Positions 1-5,364 of a stretch of DNA of 8,556 nucleotides are shown piece after piece. The notes under the pieces were generated by a model. It was not told the origin of the DNA and ran no database searches. It saw only the letters and a program-made list of their open reading frames with translations. The stretch is from Pseudomonadota bacterium. Lineage in GTDB: Bacteria; Pseudomonadota; Alphaproteobacteria; Rs-D84. The stretch spans positions 1-8,556 of the forward strand of contig WQUT01000087.1 in the NCBI GenBank assembly GCA_009781955.1, read 5' to 3'. The translations under genes and the position numbers were made by a program. Every line of letters starts with the position of its first letter. The first letter of the stretch is position 1.

Positions 1-235
1 AAATCAATTGTATCGGCGATTTGTTATAGTCCAGCCGCACGCGCCCGGGGCGCAGCATGGAAAAGACGCCGGATTCCTGCTTTCCATTCGCGGTCTGGGT
101 GAAATTTCCAGACAGTCCCGTAATGTTGTTCAGGTATGATTCCGCCCTGCCCACAAGCGCGGTATCAACATTCGCATATGCGAGTGTTGAAAAGAGCAAA
201 GAGCAAAGAGCAAAAAGCAAAGAAATTTTCCTCAT
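1..235 (-). CDS. lolA: LolA-family outer-membrane lipoprotein carrier, 5' part (runs off the left edge)
   Basis: Only the first 78 residues are in the window. LolA is the periplasmic chaperone that takes lipoproteins from the LolCDE transporter to the outer membrane. Residues 1-21 form a signal peptide: basic MRK, a hydrophobic core (LLFALCSLLFS), and an AYA cleavage site before NVD. The mature start matches the family: an AESYLNNI helix, GNFTQT, then a GVFSMLRPGRVRLDY strand pair, the usual 'RPGRxRxxY' hallmark. The ATG at 235 follows AAGGA with a 7-base spacer. It starts 16 bases after the recJ stop codon, so the two are probably cotranscribed. The hydrophobic core is encoded by a tandem heptamer (191-218), which is unusual. 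The Cys at residue 11 is not in a lipobox. The family call rests on a fragment but is fairly firm. Confidence 0.82.
   Translation of the reverse strand, partial: MRKISLLFALCSLLFSTLAYANVDTALVGRAESYLNNITGLSGNFTQTANGKQESGVFSMLRPGRVRLDYNKSPIQLI
191..218. repeat. Tandem heptamer AAAGAGC, about 4 copies, inside lolA
   Basis: On the plus strand AAAGAGC occurs at 191-197, 198-204 and 205-211, followed by AAAAAGC at 212-218. On the minus strand the array reads GCTCTTT and encodes the hydrophobic core of the LolA signal peptide. The unit is not a multiple of three, so loss or gain of one copy would shift the frame. Confidence 0.9.
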
Positions 236-251
236 CGTTTATCCTTTTGTT

Positions 252-1991
252 TTATACCGCGATGTCGTCAATCACGAACTGGACGCTGACGCGGCCCTGG
301 TATTCGTTTTCCTTCAACTTGCCGCATAGGATTATTTTACGCTCAAAATTCGCTTCGTCCAGTAAAAATTCGCCGACCCGCGTTCCGGTCATGTTGAATC
401 CCACAAACGGCAGCTGCGCGCCCGCGGATGTCCGCAGGTTTCCGCGCAGGTGCATGCCGCGCCCCATAACGCCCGCCCAAATCAAGGCCCCGCCGGTAAT
501 AACGATGGTCGGTTCCGGATTTCCCTGGCCGAACGGGGCGAGATGCTCTATCTCGCGCACCAGGCGCATGTTCGCGGAACCCGCGTCAATTTCCGCGTCA
601 ACGAATATCTGTTGGGAAACTGCGCCGTCGCCCAATTGCGCCGAAACGGCCGATTCCAGGAATTCGCAAAATTCATTTTCTTTTTCCGCCGGCAATGTAA
701 ATCCCGCGGCGGCCGCGTGCCCGCCGCCTTCGGTCAGTATGCCGGCGGCCAATGCATCGTGAATAATGCGCCCCATGTCAACGCCGGGAACGGAACGCCC
801 GCTGCCGTTTATAATTCCATCGGACTTGGTCGCGACGCACGCGGGCATGCAGAATTGATCTTTCAGGCGCCCCGCGACGATGCCCATTATCCCGCCGTGC
901 CAATTCTCGCCGCACAGGAACAGGCTGCATTTTCCGGACTTTGCGCATTTTTCCGCCAATTCCGCGGCGTCCAGCATTATGGCGTTTTGAATGGCCAGCC
1001 TCTCTGCGTTCATGCGATGCAGCTTGTCCGCCAAATCCCGCGCGATCAGCGGATTGTCGGTCAGCAGCAGGTCCAGCGCCGGATTCGCGGAATCCAGCCG
1101 CCCCGCGGCGTTCAGCCGCGGTCCCAGGACAAACCCAACGGAATAAGTGGATGGTTTGCGGACCCCCGCTACATCCATCAAAGTGCGCAGCCCCAGATTC
1201 TGGCGCGTGTCCAACACCTTCAGCCCCGTCGCCACAAACGCCCGGTTAAGTTCAACCAGCGGCATCATGTCGCAAATGGTGCCCAACGACACCAAATCCA
1301 TATATTCAATAAGGTTTATTTCATGGTCGGAAATTTTGGCGGCGCGCAACGCGCGGTTCAGCGCGACCAGAAACATGAACGCGACGCCGACGCCCGCCAG
1401 GTAATTCAAACCCGATTCATCGCGCGCCTGCTTTGGATTCACAACCGCGTCGGCATCCGGCAAAGTTGCATCCGGGCTGTGGTGGTCGGTGACGATTACC
1501 GTCATTCCCAGTTCTTTGGCCTTTGCCACCTCTGCCGCCGCGCTGATTCCGCAGTCAACGGTTATCAGCACGCGCGCCCCCCGGTTATGCAAATCGCGAA
1601 TCGCGTCCGCGTTCAGGCCGTAACCCTCGCCTTCCCTGTTCGGCAGGTGCCAAAGCGGATCCGCGCCGATCGCGCGCAAATATTTCAGCATTATCGCGGT
1701 TGACGTAATGCCGTCCACGTCATAGTCGCCGAATACGGCGATCTTTTCCCCCGCCGCGATCGCGTCCGCGACGATGCCGACCGCGCGCTCCATGTCGCGC
1801 AAAACGAACGGGTCCGGCATCTGATCCCTGATTGACGGATTTAAAAATTCCTGTATCGCGGCCGGATCAGTAATCCCGCGCGCGGAAAGCACGCTTTTTA
1901 CTATATCGCCGTCCGCCGCCATCCGCGAATCACCATCCACGCCGGCGACCCATGCTTTTCCCAGCATGGATTTCTCCACTATCGTTCTCAC
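252..1991 (-). CDS. recJ: Single-stranded-DNA-specific 5'-3' exonuclease RecJ
   Basis: Cytoplasmic exonuclease that degrades single-stranded DNA 5' to 3' in RecF-pathway recombination, mismatch repair and stalled-fork processing. The protein is 579 aa, about the length of E. coli RecJ (577). The DHH phosphoesterase core shows DYDVDG (89-94), VDCG (145-148), DHH (169-171) and an Asp in EYMDLVSLG (229-237). The DHHA1 half has GSGRSVPGVDM (396-406) and GGGHAAAAG (422-430). HLAPFGQGNPEP (483-494) leads into the C-terminal OB domain. I chose the GTG at 1991 because residues 5-14 (VEKSMLGKAW) resemble the conserved start of alphaproteobacterial RecJ (ERSLTGRRW type). An ATG at 1967 has a better ribosome site (GGAG, 6-base spacer) and is the alternative. 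The catalytic motifs look intact. lolA follows 16 bases downstream. Confidence 0.96.
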   Translation of the reverse strand: MRTIVEKSMLGKAWVAGVDGDSRMAADGDIVKSVLSARGITDPAAIQEFLNPSIRDQMPDPFVLRDMERAVGIVADAIAAGEKIAVFGDYDVDGITSTAIMLKYLRAIGADPLWHLPNREGEGYGLNADAIRDLHNRGARVLITVDCGISAAAEVAKAKELGMTVIVTDHHSPDATLPDADAVVNPKQARDESGLNYLAGVGVAFMFLVALNRALRAAKISDHEINLIEYMDLVSLGTICDMMPLVELNRAFVATGLKVLDTRQNLGLRTLMDVAGVRKPSTYSVGFVLGPRLNAAGRLDSANPALDLLLTDNPLIARDLADKLHRMNAERLAIQNAIMLDAAELAEKCAKSGKCSLFLCGENWHGGIMGIVAGRLKDQFCMPACVATKSDGIINGSGRSVPGVDMGRIIHDALAAGILTEGGGHAAAAGFTLPAEKENEFCEFLESAVSAQLGDGAVSQQIFVDAEIDAGSANMRLVREIEHLAPFGQGNPEPTIVITGGALIWAGVMGRGMHLRGNLRTSAGAQLPFVGFNMTGTRVGEFLLDEANFERKIILCGKLKENEYQGRVSVQFVIDDIAV

Positions 1992-2020
1992 GTCTTTCTC
2001 TTTTTTTTATTATCGGGGAA

Positions 2021-2049
2021 ATCATACTAGAAAAAAAATGTAGGGGCAA
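2021..2049 (-). promoter_or_regulatory. Probable recJ promoter; the -35 lies in a half-palindrome repeat
   Basis: On the minus strand TTGCCC (2049-2044), a 17-base spacer and TATGAT (2026-2021) lie about 30 bases upstream of the recJ GTG. The boxes match the sigma70 consensus at 4/6 and 5/6. The -35 is part of the TTTGCCCCTAC sequence shared with the palindrome at 8519-8546. It is the only good promoter I see for recJ-lolA. Confidence 0.55.
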
Positions 2050-2053
2050 ATAA
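2038..2053. repeat. Half-copy of the TAGGGGCAAATAA palindrome
   Basis: ATGTAGGGGCAAATAA here is identical over 16 bases to 8517-8532, the left half of a perfect palindrome. The right half is missing; the sequence continues AATTTTCCGCC. It is probably a decayed or truncated copy of the same mobile repeat. Confidence 0.75.
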
Positions 2054-2113
2054 ATTTTCCGCCAGCCAAAATCTACGCAGTTAACTTGAATTATGACTCG
2101 CCAACTATATTGC

Positions 2114-2146
2114 CAGTATAATTTTACTTCCCCATACAGTATAATT
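2114..2146. repeat. Direct repeat CAGTATAATT, two copies
   Basis: CAGTATAATT occurs at 2114-2123 and 2137-2146, with a shorter CAGTATA at 2156. It covers the stop codon and 3' flank of the AT-rich unknown gene. The rest of the 1992-2144 gap is AT-rich and holds only this, the recJ promoter and the half-palindrome. In sequence this AT-rich it may be chance. Confidence 0.4.
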
Positions 2147-2723
2147 ACAATTTTTCAGTATATTCGTTTAATGTTTTGTAAAATAATTGTTCAGATTCTG
2201 TAAATTTTTTTGGTTCCGTCAGACTCAGCATCATTTCATCTCTAATGCTTTTAAGTTTATTTATTGCTGTTTTATATTTTTTATTGTCTTTCATTGTTCT
2301 AGTCGGTAAATTATTTTCTGCTAGAATGGTCGGTGTTAGGGCATGACGCTTTTTTATTTTCTGAGCTTTGTTTGATATAAATGCCTTGCCATCAGAACTG
2401 TTAAGCGCGTTTTTTTCATCCAAATAAAAATCTCTGGACTGGATTTCATAAACATAAGATATAACGATATTTTTCTTATAAATATTTATTTCATCAAAAT
2501 CTACATTTTTATTATTGCTGATTCTAGGAATTTTAAGCGAAGTTCCAGAACCACCCCTGACCCAACGGGCCGCGGGAAAAAAATTATCAAATGCGTATAA
2601 TTCACCATTTCCTTTTGATGGACGAACTTTCCAGAATATTTTCTTGTTTGAGCCATGATAAAAAACCGGTGCAGAATCGTAATTGAACTGTTTCTTAAAT
2701 AAAGTTTTGAATATTTTCAACAT
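2145..2723 (-). CDS. AT-rich unknown protein with N-terminal YHGS motif (possible ADP-ribosyltransferase-like fold)
   Basis: I do not recognise this as a named family. The 192-aa protein is soluble, basic and Lys/Asn-rich, with no signal peptide or membrane segment. Residues 20-25 read VFYHGS, followed by ELYAFDNFFPAARW (41-54) and ISYVYEI (88-94). That order (YHGS, then xYAT/xYAF-D, then an AA helix, then a VYxYEV strand) recalls small bacterial proteins annotated as ADP-ribosyltransferase-like or 'YHGS' hypotheticals. This is a pattern-based guess. The C-terminus (140-192) looks helical and highly charged. I chose the ATG at 2723, which follows AAGAGAG; a GTG at 2741 would add six residues. 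Its base composition is far more AT-rich than ftsI and recJ on either side, which suggests horizontal acquisition. It lies 78 bases after the ftsI stop codon, with no terminator seen between them. Confidence 0.7.
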   Translation of the reverse strand: MLKIFKTLFKKQFNYDSAPVFYHGSNKKIFWKVRPSKGNGELYAFDNFFPAARWVRGGSGTSLKIPRISNNKNVDFDEINIYKKNIVISYVYEIQSRDFYLDEKNALNSSDGKAFISNKAQKIKKRHALTPTILAENNLPTRTMKDNKKYKTAINKLKSIRDEMMLSLTEPKKFTESEQLFYKTLNEYTEKL

Positions 2724-2801
2724 GCGACTCTCTTTCAACACGATGGTCTTTCCCGTAAATATTTTTGCCTATTGGCTTATATAAAATCATTGATTCGCCA
2801 G

Positions 2802-4448
2802 CTAAAATAGTAACGGCAGCGATTGCTCCATAATCGCGCCCGCGGTCGGAACCGCGTTCCACGCGGCGGTGCGAAAGCCCCATGATTCCTTGGTGCCCAT
2901 AGGCTCGTCCAGCATCACCAATATTATATACTGGGGCGATTCAACCGGAAATATCCCGACAAACGCGGTCAGGTTCTTGCCCTTGTCCACCTTGCCGTTT
3001 ATTCTTTTTTCCGATGTCGCGGTTTTTCCGCCGATATTGATCCCGTTGATGCGTGCTTTCTTGCCGCTGGTTTCTTCGGCGATCTTGAACATGATTTTGC
3101 GCAAAGACTCTGATACTTCCGGCGCGATGACGCGCGCGCCCTCTACGGCGCCGACGTCGCGCTTGAACAATGTCGGCCATATATATATGCCCCCGTTGGC
3201 CATCGCGTTCACACCCAGCAAAACATGCATCGGCGTGACCGACATTCCGTGTCCGAACGACACCGTCGCGCGTTCCGTTATCCCCCACTTGATCGGCATC
3301 AGCGGACGCTCTGTCCGGCCGAATTCCAGGTCCAGCGGCAGGTTCATGTGTATCCTGTCAAAAAATTCCGGCTGCGTTCCCTCTGGAAAATCCAGCGCGA
3401 TTTGGACCGACCCGGCATTGCACGAATACAGCATGATTTCCGCGACGTTCAGCGACGGACGGGGCGGACGGAACGTCGCGACGTCATGGATAGTCGCGAC
3501 GACGCGCCCGCGGCCGTCGCGAATGTCATACGGCCGCGCGACATAGTATTCGCGTTTCAGCCCTATTCCGGTTTCTATCGCCATCGCCGTGTTAAAGATT
3601 TTGAAGATGGACCCCATCTCGTAAAGCCCGCGCAAAGGCTTGAACAGCCGGTTTTCCGGCGGATCGTATTCCAGATTTTCCGGATCGTAATCCGGCAGCG
3701 ACACCATCGCGATCATTTCCCCGGTGCGCGAATTCATCAGCATGCCCATCGCGGATTTGGCCTGGAACTTCTGCATCGCGCCGGATAATTCTTGGTAAAA
3801 TATGGATTGAATTCTGGAATCAAGCGACAGCACCAGGGGCGACTTGTTCCCGCGCAGATACGCGTCGCGGATTTTCTCTACGCCTTCCAGCCCCACGCCG
3901 TCGCTGCCGACAAAGCCCAGAACATGGGAAAACAGCCGCCGTTTCGGATACCGCCGCCATTCGGTTTCTTCCAGTCCGAGTCCGGGCAGCTTCGCCTCGG
4001 TCACTTTTTCACGCTGGTAATCGCTGGCGAATTTTTTTACATACAGAAATTTTTTACCAGAGCCAATGTCGTTCAAAACCGTCTGCACGGAAATCTCAGG
4101 CGCGATTTCGTGAATAAGATTGGCGACCGAATCGGGATCGGCGACTTGGGGCGGACGCAGGACTATGTGGCCCGATACGGTGTTTTTTGCCAAAAGATCG
4201 CCGTTGCGGTCAATTATATCGGCGCGGCCGCTGATCCATTCGCCCGCGCCGCTGCCGCGGCGCGCCCGGTCCGTTCCCTCTATCCCCAGCAAAAGGGTTT
4301 TTCCGGCAAAGATGATAAAAGCAATGATGAACAGCCCATAGATAAGGCGCAGCCGCGACCGTCCGCGACCGTCCGCGCCCGCGCCCGCGACGCCGGATGC
4401 CCCCGCATTTTTTATAATATCGCGTCCGATTTCATACATATTGGTCAT
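2802..4448 (-). CDS. ftsI: Division-specific peptidoglycan transpeptidase FtsI (PBP3)
   Basis: Class B penicillin-binding protein that cross-links septal peptidoglycan with FtsW, FtsL, FtsB and FtsQ. Of 548 residues, 1-34 are cytoplasmic, about 35-53 form the single membrane anchor (LIYGLFIIAFIIFAG), about 70-200 form the pedestal/dimerisation domain (RADIIDRNGDLLA at 75-87), and the rest is the transpeptidase. The catalytic SIFK is at 280-283 and SCN at 342-344. The third motif reads KTAT (475-478) where KTGT is expected; the codons are AAA ACC GCG ACA. The C-terminus (FVGIFPVESPQYI, VMLDEP) is typical of alphaproteobacterial FtsI. The ATG at 4448 lies inside a heptamer repeat with no Shine-Dalgarno sequence; the ATG at 4439 (MYEIGRD) is the alternative. 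The ftsL-like gene ends 53 bases upstream. No murE follows, unlike the usual dcw order. Confidence 0.95.
   Translation of the reverse strand: MTNMYEIGRDIIKNAGASGVAGAGADGRGRSRLRLIYGLFIIAFIIFAGKTLLLGIEGTDRARRGSGAGEWISGRADIIDRNGDLLAKNTVSGHIVLRPPQVADPDSVANLIHEIAPEISVQTVLNDIGSGKKFLYVKKFASDYQREKVTEAKLPGLGLEETEWRRYPKRRLFSHVLGFVGSDGVGLEGVEKIRDAYLRGNKSPLVLSLDSRIQSIFYQELSGAMQKFQAKSAMGMLMNSRTGEMIAMVSLPDYDPENLEYDPPENRLFKPLRGLYEMGSIFKIFNTAMAIETGIGLKREYYVARPYDIRDGRGRVVATIHDVATFRPPRPSLNVAEIMLYSCNAGSVQIALDFPEGTQPEFFDRIHMNLPLDLEFGRTERPLMPIKWGITERATVSFGHGMSVTPMHVLLGVNAMANGGIYIWPTLFKRDVGAVEGARVIAPEVSESLRKIMFKIAEETSGKKARINGINIGGKTATSEKRINGKVDKGKNLTAFVGIFPVESPQYIILVMLDEPMGTKESWGFRTAAWNAVPTAGAIMEQSLPLLF
4353..4372. 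repeat. 10-bp tandem duplication in the ftsI N-terminal region
   Basis: CCGCGACCGT occurs twice in a row (4353-4362, 4363-4372), followed by more CGCG-rich sequence. It encodes part of the Gly/Arg-rich cytoplasmic tail of FtsI before the membrane anchor, a region of low constraint. Confidence 0.6.
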
Positions 4449-4497
4449 TGGTCGCTGGTCGCTGGTCGTTGGTCAGCCGACTAATGACCAACGACCA
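4443..4497. repeat. Inverted heptamer array filling the ftsL-ftsI gap
   Basis: The plus strand has GGTCATT, GGTCGCT, GGTCGCT, GGTCGTT and GGTCAGC in register from 4443 to 4477, then the inverted units AATGACC (4483-4489) and AACGACC (4490-4496). TGGTCGTTGGTCA (4463-4475) and TGACCAACGACCA (4485-4497) make a perfect 13-bp stem with a 9-base loop. The ftsI start codon (4446-4448) lies in the first heptamer, and the ftsL stop codon begins 5 bases past the array. Confidence 0.9.
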
Positions 4498-4501
4498 ACT
4501 A

Positions 4502-4786
4502 CTAACGAATAATTATGTCCTTTGCATTAATAGTTTTTCCAAACCCCAGCGGCTCGTATTTTGGATACATCTCTATAACGACGCTGCGCAAAACCTCGGG
4601 CCGCGTCAGCGCGGAAAACTTTGCGGAATTATCGGCGATTTCCTGCTGGGTGCGCACGATCTCGGCCTTGATATGCGCGCGCGACTTATCCTGGGTGCGA
4701 AAGCCGACCTGCAGCGCGACAGACACGGCGACCGCCGCGACCGCCATGCCTATGCCCCAATGAAACATCATCTCGTCTTCATGCAT
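4502..4786 (-). CDS. ftsL: Small bitopic membrane protein, FtsL-like divisome component
   Basis: The 94-aa protein has a short N-terminus, one membrane helix (about 9-28, WGIGMAVAAVAVSVALQVGF) and a polar heptad-like region (about 32-56). Its C-terminal block, LTRPEVLRSVVIEMYPKYEPL, resembles the 'L.RPERLQ.LAE...GLKPL' ending of alphaproteobacterial FtsL. FtsL forms the FtsQLB complex that activates FtsWI, and its gene normally lies just upstream of ftsI, as here. FtsL is poorly conserved, so the call rests on topology, the C-terminal block and position. The start is uncertain. The ATG at 4786 gives MHEDEMM. The ATG at 4771, with GAAG five bases before it, gives MMFHW. The longer frame to 4831 would translate the octamer repeat and is unlikely. 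Confidence 0.75.
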   Translation of the reverse strand: MHEDEMMFHWGIGMAVAAVAVSVALQVGFRTQDKSRAHIKAEIVRTQQEIADNSAKFSALTRPEVLRSVVIEMYPKYEPLGFGKTINAKDIIIR

Positions 4787-4789
4787 GAT

Positions 4790-4935
4790 AAGTGACAAAG
4801 TGACAGAGTGACAAAGTGACAAAATTCTCACATCTCACACAACCACTAAGATTCCCCCGAATAATTTTGTTATATTGTATCATAAAAATGAATTTTTAAC
4901 CATTACAACTATGTCACTCTGTCACTTTGTCACTT
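4790..4935. repeat. 146-bp unit bounded by perfect 24-bp inverted repeats (octamer AAGTGACA)
   Basis: The left arm (4790-4813) is three octamers, AAGTGACA, AAGTGACA and GAGTGACA, followed by a fourth copy (4814-4821). The right arm (4912-4935) is the exact reverse complement of the 24-base left arm. The 98-base interior is mostly AT-rich, with no coding potential seen. The right arm encodes the last residues and stop codon of SufE; the left arm ends four bases before the ftsL-like ATG at 4786. It has the outline of a miniature inverted-repeat element, but I see no clear target-site duplication. Confidence 0.88.
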
Positions 4936-5291
4936 TCCAAAAATGCTATCGTGCCCGCGACGCCGTTCATGCGTCCCGCGCCCAGCGACAGGTTCAGCGA
5001 CGCGAATTCCCGCGCCAAATTCATTTTGCGAATCTCTGACGGGGCCTTGCCCTGAACCATTGATAACAGAAGGGTCAAAACGCCCCGAACAATCGCCGAA
5101 TCGGCCGAACCGTAATAATTATTGTCCCGGTCGCGAAAGATTTCAACGCGCGACGCGCAACCCCGAATCTCTGTCCCCGCATGGTTTGCCGGGATTGGGG
5201 GAATTTCGCGACCCAAATCCATAACGAATTCCAACCGTTCCGCCGGATCGTGAATCTGGGATAAAATTGTTTTTATTTCGGTGTAATTCAT
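4914..5291 (-). CDS. sufE: SufE-like sulfur acceptor for the cysteine desulfurase
   Basis: SufE takes persulfide sulfur from SufS on a single Cys, stimulates the desulfurase and passes sulfur to SufBCD. The 125-aa protein is slightly shorter than E. coli SufE (about 138). The N-terminus has the family pattern (DPAERLEFVMDLG, then PPIP), the active-site loop is RGCASRVEI with Cys45, and the C-terminal half has the ADSAIVRGVLTLLLS helix and LGAGRMNGVAG. The tail SDKVTE and its TGA are encoded by one arm of the octamer inverted repeat, so the native C-terminus may have been replaced. It lies 73 bases after sufT, and the gap is filled with repeats. No Shine-Dalgarno is visible before the ATG at 5291; the adjacent bases are TTAAATAAC. 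Confidence 0.92.
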   Translation of the reverse strand: MNYTEIKTILSQIHDPAERLEFVMDLGREIPPIPANHAGTEIRGCASRVEIFRDRDNNYYGSADSAIVRGVLTLLLSMVQGKAPSEIRKMNLAREFASLNLSLGAGRMNGVAGTIAFLESDKVTE

Positions 5292-5293
5292 GT

Positions 5294-5362
5294 TATTTAA
5301 GATTTAAGATTTACGGATTTAAGATTTAACAAATCATAAATCTTAAATCATAAATCTTAAAT
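5294..5362. repeat. Inverted heptamer array between sufT and sufE
   Basis: GATTTAA-type heptamers (5301-5307, 5308-5314, 5316-5322, 5323-5329) face AAATCAT/AAATCTT heptamers (5331-5337, 5338-5344, 5345-5351, 5352-5358) across one base. The two halves are imperfect reverse complements and could form a long AT-rich hairpin. The array fills almost all of the 73-base gap and the place where a sufE ribosome site should be. Confidence 0.88.
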
Positions 5363-5364
5363 TC

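Noticed and set aside
1..235. LolA as a lipoprotein because of the Cys in its signal region
   Set aside because: The Cys at residue 11 sits mid-core and is preceded by FAL, not a [L][A/S][G/A]C lipobox; the AYA site at 19-21 fits signal peptidase I.
450..1703. Long plus-strand open frame (417 codons) opposite recJ
   Set aside because: It is antisense to a full-length RecJ with all motifs, and its composition (Arg, Gln, His and Pro rich, no motif) is typical of a mirror frame of a GC-rich gene.
2695..2883. 62-codon minus-strand frame bridging ftsI and the YHGS gene
   Set aside because: It overlaps the end of ftsI and the start of the next gene out of frame, and only its AT-rich tail differs from a shadow. 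I see no ribosome site for it.
3225..4484. Plus-strand open frames opposite ftsI (3225-3788, 3792-4484)
   Set aside because: They lie entirely or mostly within the FtsI coding region on the other strand, and their translations show no domain.
4790..4935. Rho-independent terminator between sufE and ftsL
   Set aside because: The loop would be 98 bases and no U-tract follows either arm on the minus strand; the structure fits an inverted repeat element better.
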